Assembly (NCBI GenBank): GCA_016931415.1
Contig: JAFGEW010000074.1
Coordinates: 1 to 64,000 of the forward strand
Source of the DNA: Verrucomicrobiota bacterium
Lineage (GTDB): Bacteria; Auribacterota; JABMQX01; JAFGEW01
Direction: 5' to 3'
Length of the DNA stretch: 64,000 nt
The position numbers and the translations under genes are program-made. The stretch's first letter is position 1. Every line of letters starts with the position of its first letter. The notes under the pieces are model-generated. The model did no database searches, was not told where the DNA came from, and saw only the letters and a list, made by a program, of their open reading frames with translations. Positions 16,461 to 27,080 of the stretch are shown one piece after another.

Positions 16461-19400
16461 ATGGCGAACCACACCTATGAGGCAATTGTCCGCCGGGTGC
16501 GGTCTGTAAAGCGTCGCTGGCGGGCGCTGCTCATTGCCGAGGGGCTTCTGTACACGGCCGTCGTCGTGCTCGGCGTGCTGCTCGTCGGGTTCGTCACCGA
16601 CAACGTCTTCCACCTCGTGGCACCGCTGCGCGCGCTGGCACTGCTGGCCGTCATCGGCGCTGGGGCGACGGCGTTCGTCGCGCGCGTCGTGCAGCGCGCG
16701 CTGAAGCCGATCAGCGACGACCGGGCCGCGCTGGAGATCGAGGTGCACTACCCGGAACTCGAGAACCGCCTCATCAACTCGATCCAGCTCGGCCGGGGCG
16801 AGCGCTACCGCAACGCGCTGGCCGACGTCGTGCTCACCCAGACCGAAGACCGCATCCATCAGACGCCGCTCGAGCACTCGATCAGTGCGGCGCGCTTGTC
16901 GCGCCACGCGGTTCTGCTCGTCGCCGCCGTGCTCGCGGGTCTCGCCTACTTCGTATCGTTTCCCAGCTACTTTCGCAATGCGGCTGCGCGCCTGGTGACA
17001 TTCAGGGACGCACCGCTGCCGATCACGCGCACGCTGCTCGAGGTCGGCCCGGGCGACGTCTCGATCTACCGCGGCGATGACGTCGAGGTGACCGCCGTGC
17101 CCACCGGCGAGCGCATCATCGACAAGGTCTACGTCGAGGTGCGCCTCGACGGCGACGAGCGCCTCGACGTGATGGACTTCAACGGCCGTGCCTTCGTGTC
17201 CATCATCCCCGCCGTCCAGCACGACGGGCGGTACCGCGTGCTCGCCGACGACTTCAAGTCGCCCTGGTTCACGATCACGACGAGGACGCCGCTCGAGGTC
17301 GAGCGCCTCGACCTGGTCCTCACCTACCCCGGCTACCTGCGCCTCGCGCGACCCGAGCTTCTCGAGGGCTTCGGCCGCCGCACCGCCGTCATCAAGGACA
17401 CGAGCGCGTGCCTCGTCGTACATACGAACCGCCCGGCCGCACGCGGCACGCTCGCGCTCGACAGCCTCAAGCGGCCTCTGGTCGAGGAATCGGTCCGGCA
17501 GTTTGCGGCCGAGTTCGTGGTCGAGCAGGACGTCGCGTTCAGCGTCTCGCTTTCCGATGCCCAGGGTATGACGCTGCGCCGGCCCGTGACACGCCGCATT
17601 GTCTGCCTGCTCGACGAGGTGCCCGAGGCGCGCCTGCTCGAGCCGCAGATGGATTTCGAGGGACCGCCCGAGGCGACGCTCACGATTCTCGCCAAAGGCA
17701 GCGACGATATCAGCCTCGATTCCATCGTGCTTCTCCTCGACCGGGGCGACGGCGAGAAGCTCACCGAGCTCAGACGCTGGACATACAACGCCGGAACAAA
17801 CGAGAGCTACGACGCGCTGAAGCGGGTGGCGATCGAGTCGTATGAACTCAAGGTCGCCAAATACCTCCGGCTGGGCGACACGGCATCGGTGGCCATCGTG
17901 GTGCGTGATCTCAAAGGCAACAAGACCACGTCGGGTCGCGTTCGGCTCAAAGTCGTTTCGTCCGGCGAGGCCGAGCGGATCGCCTCTGAGCAGAGGGAGG
18001 CTGTCTACACGCGGCTCCGAGTCCTCCTCGAGAAACAGAAGCAGGCGCGCGCCGGCATGGCCGCCTTGGCGAGCGCTCTCGCCGCCCCGGCGAGCGACCT
18101 CGCCAACCTCGACGCCGTGCGCACGCGCCAATTTGAGATCTATGACGACAGCGGCGCGCTCGTCGAGCTGATCGGCACGTTCAACACCGGCGCTCACGAC
18201 CACCTCGGAACGGCGCTCACGGCGTTGCGCGCGAACGAGATGGTTGAGGTGGTCAAGACGATCGACGCCTTCGCCGCGAACGCGAATGTAACAACGAAGA
18301 CCGCCGTGCTCGACGTGCAGGACGTCATCATCGCCAAACTCGAAGCGCTCTTCGGCGTCGTGGACGAGGCCACGACGCCCGAGCAGGAACCGGACGAACA
18401 GAGGCAGCCTAACGAGCCGGACGTGGAGAAGGCGAAGATCTTCAGAGAGCTCAAGGACGTGCTCGACGCGTTCATCGACGAACAGCGCCGTGTCATCGAG
18501 GCGCTTGAGAACCTCAAGGGCATGAAGCCCGAGGACTACACCGACGAGCAGCTCAAGCTCCAAGAGCAGCTCAAGACGATCGAGGACCAGTGGTCCAAGT
18601 TCCTCCAGGAGAAATCCGCCGAGTTGGACAAGGTGCCCGAGCAGGTCTTCTCCGACCCGACCCTGCTCAAGGAGCTGCGCATGATCTACGAGGAGGTGGA
18701 CCTCGCCGCCGACGAGCTCTCCAAGCCCGGTGTCGACATCAAAGTCACCGAGGAGCAGGTGAGCGAGGGCCTCGAGATGGCAAGCGAGCTGACGCACGAG
18801 CTCGAGAGGTGGCTCACCGCCGAATCAGACAAGATCAAGTGGGACCTCGATGAACCGAGCGAGCCCCTTGACGTGCCGTACGCCGAACTGCCCGAGGAGC
18901 TTGCGGACATTATCGGCGACCTGATCCGCGAGGAGGAAGAGCTTTCTGCTGACATGGAGGACGTCTCGAGCAGTTGGACAGACTCGCTCGACGCCAGCGC
19001 CGGTTGGGACGCCATGGACGGACCGATCAGCAACATGAGCGCCAAGGGCGTAACCGGCAACGTGCTTCCGAACTCGACGGAGATCGGCGGCCGCAGCGGC
19101 GAGGGGCGCCAAGGCAAGTCGCACGGCGAGTTCGTCAGCGACACGGCGATCGGCAAGGGCGGCCGTCGCACACCGACGCGCAACACGAACGACCCGTACG
19201 AGAACGCTACGGTCAACGACCAGATGGACCAAGCGACCGGTGGCGCAACCGGCGGCGGCAAGCGCAGCGGCGCCGGCGGCGAGGGCTTGCCCGGCCATGT
19301 ACCGCCCGACCTTCAGGTCGAGATGGTGCGCCTCAACGGCAAGCAGGCCGACCTCATCGTCAAGGGCGAACGTCTTATGCACAACCTCGCCAGGTTCAAC

Positions 19401-19682
19401 TACAACGCCGACAAGCTGCGCGAGGTGCTCGACCTCATGCGCACGCTCAGCTATCGCCTGGGCGACTACCGGTACACGGACCTCGTCGGCGCTCACAAGG
19501 AAATCGTCGAGGAGCTCAAGACGAGCCGCGAGCTGTTGCGCCACGAATACCGCACGCGCCGCGAGGAAGAGGCCGCCGTTCCGCCCAAGGTGCGCCGCGT
19601 GCTCAACGACACGATGGAGACCGAGTTCCCCGATCTCTACGGCGACCTGCTGCGCGAGTACTACAAAGCGATCAGCGAATAG
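16461..19682 (+). CDS. Large DUF4175-like membrane protein
   Basis: 1073 residues. Two N-terminal helices (about 21-43 and 52-74) and a third at about 150-170 match the layout of DUF4175/TIGR02302-type proteins. A long extracytoplasmic region of Ig-like strands and then glutamate/lysine-rich coiled coils (about 500-530 and 680-760) follows, ending in a Gly/Ser/Asn-rich linker and a helical tail. ATG 16461 has GGGGAGA upstream. It lies ahead of a carbohydrate-binding-like protein, MoxR and DUF4159, a set that often travels together in PVC genomes. Its function is unknown; it probably spans the periplasm. Confidence 0.7.
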   Translation: MANHTYEAIVRRVRSVKRRWRALLIAEGLLYTAVVVLGVLLVGFVTDNVFHLVAPLRALALLAVIGAGATAFVARVVQRALKPISDDRAALEIEVHYPELENRLINSIQLGRGERYRNALADVVLTQTEDRIHQTPLEHSISAARLSRHAVLLVAAVLAGLAYFVSFPSYFRNAAARLVTFRDAPLPITRTLLEVGPGDVSIYRGDDVEVTAVPTGERIIDKVYVEVRLDGDERLDVMDFNGRAFVSIIPAVQHDGRYRVLADDFKSPWFTITTRTPLEVERLDLVLTYPGYLRLARPELLEGFGRRTAVIKDTSACLVVHTNRPAARGTLALDSLKRPLVEESVRQFAAEFVVEQDVAFSVSLSDAQGMTLRRPVTRRIVCLLDEVPEARLLEPQMDFEGPPEATLTILAKGSDDISLDSIVLLLDRGDGEKLTELRRWTYNAGTNESYDALKRVAIESYELKVAKYLRLGDTASVAIVVRDLKGNKTTSGRVRLKVVSSGEAERIASEQREAVYTRLRVLLEKQKQARAGMAALASALAAPASDLANLDAVRTRQFEIYDDSGALVELIGTFNTGAHDHLGTALTALRANEMVEVVKTIDAFAANANVTTKTAVLDVQDVIIAKLEALFGVVDEATTPEQEPDEQRQPNEPDVEKAKIFRELKDVLDAFIDEQRRVIEALENLKGMKPEDYTDEQLKLQEQLKTIEDQWSKFLQEKSAELDKVPEQVFSDPTLLKELRMIYEEVDLAADELSKPGVDIKVTEEQVSEGLEMASELTHELERWLTAESDKIKWDLDEPSEPLDVPYAELPEELADIIGDLIREEEELSADMEDVSSSWTDSLDASAGWDAMDGPISNMSAKGVTGNVLPNSTEIGGRSGEGRQGKSHGEFVSDTAIGKGGRRTPTRNTNDPYENATVNDQMDQATGGATGGGKRSGAGGEGLPGHVPPDLQVEMVRLNGKQADLIVKGERLMHNLARFNYNADKLREVLDLMRTLSYRLGDYRYTDLVGAHKEIVEELKTSRELLRHEYRTRREEEAAVPPKVRRVLNDTMETEFPDLYGDLLREYYKAISE

Positions 19683-19708
19683 GCGAAGACCCTCAACGGG
19701 ACAGCGTG

Positions 19709-20791
19709 ATGCGCGCCCTGCTCATTAAGACAACCGTCCTTGCCGCCGCGGTGCTCGCGATGGCGACTGCGTTCTCGGCCTCCTCCAAGAACCTCGTGCC
19801 CAACGGCGACTTCGAGCAGGGGATGGACGCGCCTGCGCCGTGGGATCCGTTGCCCGACGACGGCACGGTGCGCTGGGCGACCGACAACGCCGAGCACGGC
19901 AAGGTTATCCGGTTCAGCCTGACCACGGCAGTGGCCGAAGGCCCCGGCGTGCTCTGGTACAGCGGCGCCATCCCCGTTGAGCACGGCAGAACCTACCGCT
20001 TCAGCGTCGACGTGAAGAGCTTGGGCCCCGTGCCGCGCCCGTTCATCAAGGGCTACGCGCCGATGCCCGACGCAAGCGGCACGGTCGAAGCGCGCCCGCT
20101 CTATCAGAAGCAGAGCAAGTTTGACGTCGGCGGCGAGTGGGAGACCATCTCATTCGACTTCGTGCCACAGAACGCCTCTACCCATCCCGACGCAAAGATC
20201 CGCTGGGTGCGCATCATGCTCTACGCCTACCTCAAGCCCGGCGACTGCTACTGGGACAACGCGTGCATCACGGAGGTGGCAAGCAAGCTGCCGAACGGCG
20301 CCTTCGAGAACGGCGACAGCTCCCCCGAGGGCTGGACGCCACTGCCCGACGACGGATCGGTCCGCTGGGAGCGCGACGCGCGCAGCGGGAAGTGCCTCAT
20401 CATTGCTCCGCCCGACGGCAAGCGCACGACGTACGCGAGCCAGGCGCATCGCGTCACGATGGGCTACACCTACCGCTTCTCCGTGGACGTGAAGGCGCAC
20501 GGGTGCACGCCCGAGCTGGTCGTCGAGGGACTTGTGCCGTCGAAGACGCCGGAGGCGTTCGATCTCCGCACAACGTACGAGCCGAAGCCATTCGACGGCG
20601 GACGCAACTGGACGACGTGGCAGTTCGATTTCACCGTCGAGCGGCCCGAACACCCGGGCCCGGCAAACGCGGTGCGCTGGGTGCGCGTTCAACTCGGTGC
20701 GAGCGGCGGGCCGGGCAAGGTCTACTTCGACAACGTGCGCCTCGAGCCCGTACAGCTCGCGACGCGAGAACAAGGGAAGCAGAAGTGGTAG
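19709..20791 (+). CDS. Secreted protein with two carbohydrate-binding-like domains
   Basis: 360 residues. Signal peptide (about 1-24), then two related beta-sandwich repeats. Each repeat starts with a variant of NLVPNGDFEQG / KLPNGAFENGD, then W-PLPDDG-VRW, and ends in a WDN or FDNVRLE strand (CBM4/9-like). No catalytic module is present. ATG 19709 lies 26 bases after the DUF4175-like gene, so the two are likely co-transcribed. Ligand unknown. Confidence 0.75.
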   Translation: MRALLIKTTVLAAAVLAMATAFSASSKNLVPNGDFEQGMDAPAPWDPLPDDGTVRWATDNAEHGKVIRFSLTTAVAEGPGVLWYSGAIPVEHGRTYRFSVDVKSLGPVPRPFIKGYAPMPDASGTVEARPLYQKQSKFDVGGEWETISFDFVPQNASTHPDAKIRWVRIMLYAYLKPGDCYWDNACITEVASKLPNGAFENGDSSPEGWTPLPDDGSVRWERDARSGKCLIIAPPDGKRTTYASQAHRVTMGYTYRFSVDVKAHGCTPELVVEGLVPSKTPEAFDLRTTYEPKPFDGGRNWTTWQFDFTVERPEHPGPANAVRWVRVQLGASGGPGKVYFDNVRLEPVQLATREQGKQKW

Positions 20792-21137
20792 GGCGCGCGT
20801 ATCATCGTGGCGGTGTTGCTCGTCGCGTTTGCCGCGACCGGCACGCCCCTTGGCACCTGCCGTGCTGGGCGGGCCGCTCCGAGCTCGCCATCGAGCGCCG
20901 CCACGCGCGAGCAGCCAAGCGGTATGAAGCGCTCAGCATCGACACGGTCGAGCCACCGGAACACAAGCCGGAGGCGCACCACGTGCTCACCACGTTGCCC
21001 GTCGCCCGGCGCAAGACGATCGAGGCGCGCGCATTGGCCGAGCGGCTCAGAGAAGCGTTCCCGACGAATCACGTCATCGAGACGCCAGGCAAGACACTCG
21101 GCCGCACCACGGCGATCGATGGAGGCGCAGGCACGGC

Positions 21138-21153
<16 letters not shown>
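20785..21153 (+). CDS. Small unknown protein, possibly frameshifted
   Basis: GTG 20785 has AAGGGAAG eight bases upstream and overlaps the preceding stop, giving 122 residues with an alpha-helical basic body (SELAIERRHARAAKRYEAL). The first 15 residues look odd, whereas the +1 frame over 20801-20840 encodes a perfect signal-peptide-like IIVAVLLVAFAATG. I suspect a frameshift joins that leader to this body, either a real lesion or an assembly error. The end overlaps moxR by 16 bases. No family recognised. Confidence 0.45.
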
Positions 21154-22142
<989 letters not shown>

Positions 22143-22165
22143 CCGGTCGTTCCGGAGGTCGAGCT

Positions 22166-23665
22166 ATGAAGACCCGACATATCGTCTCCGCGGTGGTTGG
22201 GCTTGCCGTGCTCGCCACAACGATCACAACGGTGTACGCGACGAGCTGTGGCCCGCCGCCCAGCTCGAGTCCGCAACGCATCAAGGGCGGCGAGAGCTTC
22301 CCGCCCCTGCCCCTGCCGGTAACACCCCTGCGCCGCACCGAGAAGAAACGCCCGCCGTCGCCGCCGGTCCTCGTCGTCAAGGTCCGCTGGGGCGCCATGG
22401 TCAAAGGCGAGAAGGACGGCAAGCCATACTTCTACGAGGACTGGACCACCGACCCGAACGACATCAAGAACCTGCTCAAGACCACAACGACGATTCTCGA
22501 CATCCCGTACACGTCGCGCGAGATGCCGCTCGACGAGTTCGACTTCGACCCGGCGCAGACGCCCGTCCTCTACTTCACGGGCCACGAGGCGATCTCGTTC
22601 AGCGACGGGCAACGTGCAAAACTGCGTGCCTACGTCGTGCAGGGCGGCACGATCTGGGGCGATGCGTGCTGCGGCTCGGACGACTTCGCCACGGCGTTCC
22701 GCAACGAGATGGGCCACGTCTTCCCGACGCAGCCGCTGCGGATCCTCCCCGTCGACCACCCGATCTACTCGATCTACTACACGGTGACGCGGGCAAGATA
22801 CAAGATCGATGCACGATTCAGCACCGACGTGCCGAAGCTCGAAGGCATCAGCATCGGATGCCGCGCCGCGGTCATCTTCTCGCCCTACGACCTGAGCTGC
22901 GGCTGGGATAACCACACCCACGACACCGGCAAGCGATACGACGTTGCCGACGCGAACCGCCTCGGCATCAACATGACCGCCTACGCGCTTGCCTACTACA
23001 AGACCGGCCTCATGCTGCGCCATCGCGTCGAGTACGCGAAAGCCGGGCCGACGGGCGATAACGACTTTTTCATCGGCAAGATCGTTCACGACGGCGATTG
23101 GGACACCGACCCGAACGCGCTGCAGAACCTCATGCTCGCCGCCGGCCGCGCGACGAAGGTCAAGGTCAACTTCCAGGAGCGGCCCGTCGAGCTCGTAAAG
23201 GCCGACCTGTTCGACTTCCCGTTCCTCTACATGTCGGGCCACGACAGCTTCACGCTGTCCGACGAAGAGATCGGTGCGTTGCGCAAGTACCTCGAGGGCG
23301 GCGGCTTCCTGCTCGCCGACGCCTGTTGTGGCCGTGCGGGATTCGACCTCTCGTTCCGCAAGCTCGCCACCGCGTTGTTTCCAGACGCGGCACTCGAGCG
23401 CCTGCCCGACGACCACGAGATCTTCAAGGTGCATGCGACGATCAACACGGTCCAGTACACACCGCTTGTGCAGGCCGAGAAGCCCGGCTTCGCCTCGCCG
23501 CACCTCGAGGGCGTCACGCTCGACGGCCGTCTCGTGCTCGTCTATTCGAGATACGACCTTGGCAACGGCTGGGAGCAGATCCCGCACCCGCACACACGTG
23601 GCGTGGCGAGCAGCGACGCGTTCAAGATCGGCATCAACGCGATCATCTACACAATGACGCATTGA
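22166..23665 (+). CDS. Secreted protein with tandem DUF4159 domains
   Basis: 499 residues. Signal segment, then a proline-rich linker, then two copies of the DUF4159 fold. Both copies contain WTTDPND or DWDTDPNA, the strand PVLYFTGHE or PFLYMSGHD, and GGxxWGDACCG or GGFLLADACCG, and end with a D(L)..GW...H motif (YDLSCGWDNHTHD; YDLGNGWEQIPHPH). DUF4159 resembles a class I amidotransferase/ThuA fold but lacks a confirmed activity. ATG 22166 with GGAGG. It follows moxR at 23 bases, so it belongs to the MoxR operon. Confidence 0.85.
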   Translation: MKTRHIVSAVVGLAVLATTITTVYATSCGPPPSSSPQRIKGGESFPPLPLPVTPLRRTEKKRPPSPPVLVVKVRWGAMVKGEKDGKPYFYEDWTTDPNDIKNLLKTTTTILDIPYTSREMPLDEFDFDPAQTPVLYFTGHEAISFSDGQRAKLRAYVVQGGTIWGDACCGSDDFATAFRNEMGHVFPTQPLRILPVDHPIYSIYYTVTRARYKIDARFSTDVPKLEGISIGCRAAVIFSPYDLSCGWDNHTHDTGKRYDVADANRLGINMTAYALAYYKTGLMLRHRVEYAKAGPTGDNDFFIGKIVHDGDWDTDPNALQNLMLAAGRATKVKVNFQERPVELVKADLFDFPFLYMSGHDSFTLSDEEIGALRKYLEGGGFLLADACCGRAGFDLSFRKLATALFPDAALERLPDDHEIFKVHATINTVQYTPLVQAEKPGFASPHLEGVTLDGRLVLVYSRYDLGNGWEQIPHPHTRGVASSDAFKIGINAIIYTMTH

Positions 23666-23669
23666 GAAC

Positions 23670-23755
23670 AGGAATTGGCCACAGATTCGCACAGATACAA
23701 CAGACTCGAGTGTGTCTCGGCCAGTCCCAGCTGTGCGAATCTGTGGCTGATTCCT
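23670..23755. repeat. Hairpin repeat in intergenic space
   Basis: Arms 23670-23697 and 23728-23755 contain the exact inverted core CCACAGATTCGCACAG / CTGTGCGAATCTGTGG with an imperfect outer part. It sits just after the DUF4159 stop. The core differs from the 68-1353 repeat family, but the position and size are alike. Could act as a terminator. Confidence 0.8.
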
Positions 23756-23777
23756 TGTCTGTGAGGAGACTCACATC

Positions 23778-24689
23778 GTGCGTGTGTGCGCCGTTGACAT
23801 CGGGACGAGTTCGGTGCGGTCAATCGTTGCCGACGTGACCCCGCCGTCGGGCGTCGCGGTCGTCAACTACAACGGGCGGATCACGCGCCTCGGCGAGGGT
23901 TTCGGCTCGACGGACACGCTCAAGCCGGAGGCCATTGACCGCACCGTGCATGCCGCAGCGCAGTTCGTCGAGCACGGCAAGCGTCTCGGTGCGTCGGCCT
24001 TCAAGCTCGTCGCCACAAGCGCCGCCCGCGATGCTCACAATGGGGACGCGCTTGTCGCGGCCTTGCGCGACGCGACCGGCCTCACGCCGGAGATCATCAC
24101 GGGTGAACGCGAGGCGGCCTTGGTGCTTGCCGGCGTGCGAGCGAGCGGCCTGCTTGCTTCGGACTCAGCTGTTGTCATCGACGTTGGTGGCGGCAGCACT
24201 GAGCTCATCGCGGTCAGCCCCGGTCAGCCGTCGCAGCTTCGTTCCGTCAACGTCGGCGCTGTGCGCCTTGCCGAGCGTTTCATCACCAGTGATCCACCAA
24301 CGCCCGACGAGGTCGCCGCGGCATCGGCACATGCCGCAGCAACGCTTGCGGAGGTCGACATCGTCCATTGCCCACACCGTGTCGTCGGTCTCGGTGGAAC
24401 GATCACGACCATTGCCGCCATGCTTCAGTCGCTCGCCGCATATGACGCCGCTGCTGTTCACGGCACCACGATCACGCTCGACGACGTGGAGTCGCTCCTC
24501 ACCCTCACAACGCGTCTCACCACCGAGCAGCGACGTGCGCTGCCCGGCCTGGAGCCCGGCCGCGAGGACATCATCGTGGCGGGGTGTTTGATCGTGCGCG
24601 CCGCTCTGCAGACCGCGCGTTCGGGAAGCCTGCGCGTCTCCACGGCAGGCATCCTTCACGGCATCGCTCTCGACGCCGCCGGGATGTAG
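23778..24689 (+). CDS. Ppx/GppA family phosphatase
   Basis: 303 residues, ASKHA fold. Phosphate-1 motif VDIGTSSVR near the N-terminus, the ATSAARDA strand, GEREAALVLAGV, and phosphate-2 motif IDVGGGSTEL; then a VGLGGTITT adenosine-type loop. Exopolyphosphatase or pppGpp phosphatase; which of the two cannot be told from sequence. The usual C-terminal HD domain is absent, as in short Ppx-like forms. GTG 23778 has GAGGAG nine bases upstream. Cytoplasmic. Confidence 0.9.
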   Translation: MRVCAVDIGTSSVRSIVADVTPPSGVAVVNYNGRITRLGEGFGSTDTLKPEAIDRTVHAAAQFVEHGKRLGASAFKLVATSAARDAHNGDALVAALRDATGLTPEIITGEREAALVLAGVRASGLLASDSAVVIDVGGGSTELIAVSPGQPSQLRSVNVGAVRLAERFITSDPPTPDEVAAASAHAAATLAEVDIVHCPHRVVGLGGTITTIAAMLQSLAAYDAAAVHGTTITLDDVESLLTLTTRLTTEQRRALPGLEPGREDIIVAGCLIVRAALQTARSGSLRVSTAGILHGIALDAAGM

Positions 24690-24732
24690 GAAGGAGATTC
24701 CCGTCCTTGCCGCGCGTATCACGCGCAATCGC

Positions 24733-25338
24733 TCATGCGAGCTTGATCGTTCCGTCGGCGATCTTGCCGATGATCTCCGAGTAGAACTCGTGCTCGATCT
24801 CAAGCACGCGCCGCTGGAGTGTCTCGGGTGTATCGCCAGGCTCGACGGGCAGCTTGGTCTGCCCCAGAATCGCGCCGTGGTCGTACTGCTCGTCAACGAG
24901 GTGCACGGTCACGCCCGTCTCCGTGTCGCCTGACGCGATCACCGACTCGTGCACATGGATGCCGTACTTGCCCTCGCCGCCGTGTCTGGGCAATAGCGCG
25001 GGATGGATGTTAACGATCCGATTGCGGAACGCGTCGAGCATAGCCGGCCCGAGCCTCTTCATGTACCCGGCGAGCACAACGAGCTCGACGCCGTGGCGGC
25101 GCAATACCTCAACAAGCGCGCGGTCCTCGGCGCCCTCGCCTGGATAGCGCACGGCGTTGACCACGTCGCCCGGCACGCCGGCCGTCCTCGCCCGCTCGAG
25201 TACCTGCGCATGCGCGTTGTTCGACACGACTACGGCGATCTCCGCATTGATCGCCCCGGTGCGCACGTTGTCAATGATCGCCTGCGCGTTTGAGCCACCG
25301 TGCGACGCGAGAATCCCAAGCTTCAGCTTCGCCATCAT
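24733..25338 (-). CDS. purN: Phosphoribosylglycinamide formyltransferase
   Basis: 201 residues, transferring formyl from 10-formyl-THF to GAR in purine synthesis. Motifs: ASHGGSN phosphate loop near the N-terminus (usually GSGxGSN, so one glycine is a histidine), the catalytic Asn110-His112 in NIHPALLP, and Asp149 in VHLVDEQYDHGAI. The start ATG at 25338 forms ATGA with the stop of the upstream glycosylase gene, a coupled pair; a second ATG follows at 25335. Cytoplasmic. Confidence 0.95.
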   Translation of the reverse strand: MMAKLKLGILASHGGSNAQAIIDNVRTGAINAEIAVVVSNNAHAQVLERARTAGVPGDVVNAVRYPGEGAEDRALVEVLRRHGVELVVLAGYMKRLGPAMLDAFRNRIVNIHPALLPRHGGEGKYGIHVHESVIASGDTETGVTVHLVDEQYDHGAILGQTKLPVEPGDTPETLQRRVLEIEHEFYSEIIGKIADGTIKLA

Positions 25339-26003
25339 CGCCTCTCCATCTCTTCCACGGGCACGCCGACTTTCGGACACGACCGCCTGAGCATGCACGC
25401 GCCGCACAGCGCCCGCGGCGCCCTGCACACGCGCCGGCCGTGTTCGATCATATTGAGGTGAAACGAGTACGCCTTCGGCGCCGGGACGAGGCGGCCCATC
25501 ACCTCGTGCGCCCGCTCGCGAGTCGCCTTCTGCTCGACAAAGCCCATCCGTTTCGATAGCCGGAAGATGTGCGTATCGACGGGGAACACGTCCTGACCGA
25601 GCGCGAACACCTGCACGACCTTGACCGTCTTGAGCCCCACGCCGTCGAACCCACCGAGAATCGCTTCCACCTCCTCGGGTGGTCGCTCGCGAAGTGCCGT
25701 CAGGTCGTACCCGCCGAACTGCTCCTTGATCTGGCGCAGGATGCGCTGGATGCGAACGCTCTTGACGTTGGCGATCCCGCCGACGCGAATCGCATCCGCC
25801 AGCTTGCGCGCCGACGCCGTCGCCACGTCATCCCACGTCGGGAAGCGCTCGCGCATCGTGTCGTAGGCGCGGTCGCGGTTCACGTCATTCGTGTTCTGCG
25901 ACAGCACGGTGAGGACCAGCGACTCGAGCGGATCGTCGAGCCGCGTCCTGACCTTCTCGCCGTACGCCTTCTCCAGCGCCCGTATCGCCGTCGTGATCTT
26001 CAT
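25335..26003 (-). CDS. nth: Endonuclease III-type DNA glycosylase/lyase
   Basis: 222 residues. HhH-GPD fold: the hairpin GFDGVGLKTVKVV contains catalytic Lys125, and VDTHIFR supplies Asp143. The 4Fe-4S cysteines are Cys193-x6-Cys200-x2-Cys203-x5-Cys209. ATG 26003 matches the usual start of the family; in-frame codons further upstream look non-coding. It overlaps purN by four bases. The loop leucine (GVGLKT instead of GVGRKT) occurs in the UV-endonuclease-related branch, so pyrimidine-oxidation repair is likely but the exact base specificity is open. Confidence 0.9.
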   Translation of the reverse strand: MKITTAIRALEKAYGEKVRTRLDDPLESLVLTVLSQNTNDVNRDRAYDTMRERFPTWDDVATASARKLADAIRVGGIANVKSVRIQRILRQIKEQFGGYDLTALRERPPEEVEAILGGFDGVGLKTVKVVQVFALGQDVFPVDTHIFRLSKRMGFVEQKATRERAHEVMGRLVPAPKAYSFHLNMIEHGRRVCRAPRALCGACMLRRSCPKVGVPVEEMERR

Positions 26004-26254
26004 GGCCGTGATGGTACCGGAAGGGCCCGAGCACGGCAAGCCGTGCAGACGCGATTGTTTCGAACAGGATCGACACAAGATACTCTTTGACCCTTTCCAT
26101 CCTGCAAGAAGTCCTCCAAGGCGCGGCAGAAACGAATACGACCCGGCAGCTCGAACCGCACCGGCCACGTCCTGGCCTGAATCTGGCCACCGCAAGGAGG
26201 GATTCAGGCAGATTCCCGAGCAGAAACCAGCAGGGCAGACCAACGGAAGGAACG

Positions 26255-26659
26255 TCACGGCTGAGAGGCACCACCCTGGGCGTCGCCTGCAGCCTGTTGT
26301 TGGGACACCACCAGCTTCAGCTCTCTCAGGACCTCCAATACGGCCTCTGGATCCCGCTGCGCATGGTAGTTCACGTGAACCTTGACCGTCCCGCTCACAC
26401 GAGGCAGCCTGGTAACCGCCAAGTCGAAGGGCGGAAGCAGCCTCGGGTCCGACCATTGCTGCGCGAGGACTGCGACCGGCACGCTCGTGACCATGCTCCA
26501 GGTTGCCTTGCCACCCTCGATCCTGGGAAGATACCTGTCCTGGATGATGCGTGCCAGACCGCCCACCGTGGTCTCGTCCGGTACAGCGAAGCTCGTCGCG
26601 TGAGGAGCGTCCACATCATCCCCAGCGCAGACGCTTTCCCTTGTCAAGTTGACTCGCAT
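26255..26659 (-). CDS. Unknown 134-residue protein
   Basis: 134 residues, no signal peptide and no known motif. Alternating hydrophobic and charged stretches, with a GTVKVHVNYH strand and a helical EVLRELKLVVSQQ end. The ATG at 26659 has only a weak site (CTAGG). It is not clearly linked to either neighbour. Confidence 0.5.
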   Translation of the reverse strand: MRVNLTRESVCAGDDVDAPHATSFAVPDETTVGGLARIIQDRYLPRIEGGKATWSMVTSVPVAVLAQQWSDPRLLPPFDLAVTRLPRVSGTVKVHVNYHAQRDPEAVLEVLRELKLVVSQQQAAGDAQGGASQP

Positions 26660-26772
26660 GTTGTCGACCTAGCCGCATTCACGTCGTGCCCGTATGGACC
26701 CTGTTTCGTCGCTTGCCCCAGCATACCACGTCTACCTGCGGCCGGGCCGGCACGTCGCGACGCGACAGGAAC

Positions 26773-27069
26773 TCAGCAGCAGGACGACTTGTCTGAGCAG
26801 CCGCACGTGGGCTCAGTGCGCTGGAGCGCACCTTGAATGACACCCGTGGCGCAGCCCACGCCGGAGCGCACGGCGATCGCGTCGACGGGGCAGTTGACCG
26901 CGCACGCGCCGCATTCCATGCAGGCGTCAAGATCGACGATGCGCGCTTTGCTGTCCTCGATGACAAACACGGCATGCGGGCAGACGATGGTGCACATGCC
27001 ACAGCCGATGCAGGTCTCCACGTCGAGCTTGAGGGTCGAGACGTTTCGCAGGTATCTGAGCTGCTTCAT
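26773..27069 (-). CDS. hgcB: Mercury-methylation ferredoxin HgcB
   Basis: 98 residues; partner of HgcA in methylation of inorganic Hg(II), supplying electrons to the corrinoid protein. Two 4Fe-4S motifs: Cys20-x2-Cys23-x2-Cys26-x3-Cys30 and Cys50-x2-Cys53-x2-Cys56-x3-Cys60, the second as CMECGACAVNC, a hallmark that separates HgcB from ordinary ferredoxins. Cys73 follows, then a cysteine-rich tail (Cys89, 91, 97, 98) ending in SSCC. Start ATG 27069 has AGGGAAAG upstream; upstream in-frame codons belong to the hgcA end region. It lies 11 bases after hgcA in the same operon. Confidence 0.93.
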   Translation of the reverse strand: MKQLRYLRNVSTLKLDVETCIGCGMCTIVCPHAVFVIEDSKARIVDLDACMECGACAVNCPVDAIAVRSGVGCATGVIQGALQRTEPTCGCSDKSSCC

Positions 27070-27080
27070 CGATGCTTTCC

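Noticed and set aside
16335-18797. 820-codon open frame antisense to the DUF4175-like gene
   Set aside because: Shadow frame caused by GC-rich codon bias; very His/Arg/Val-rich, no domains, and the plus strand carries a clear membrane protein.
26773-27069. Ordinary 2x4Fe-4S ferredoxin
   Set aside because: CMECGACAVNC, the cysteine-rich tail and direct linkage to hgcA are specific for HgcB.
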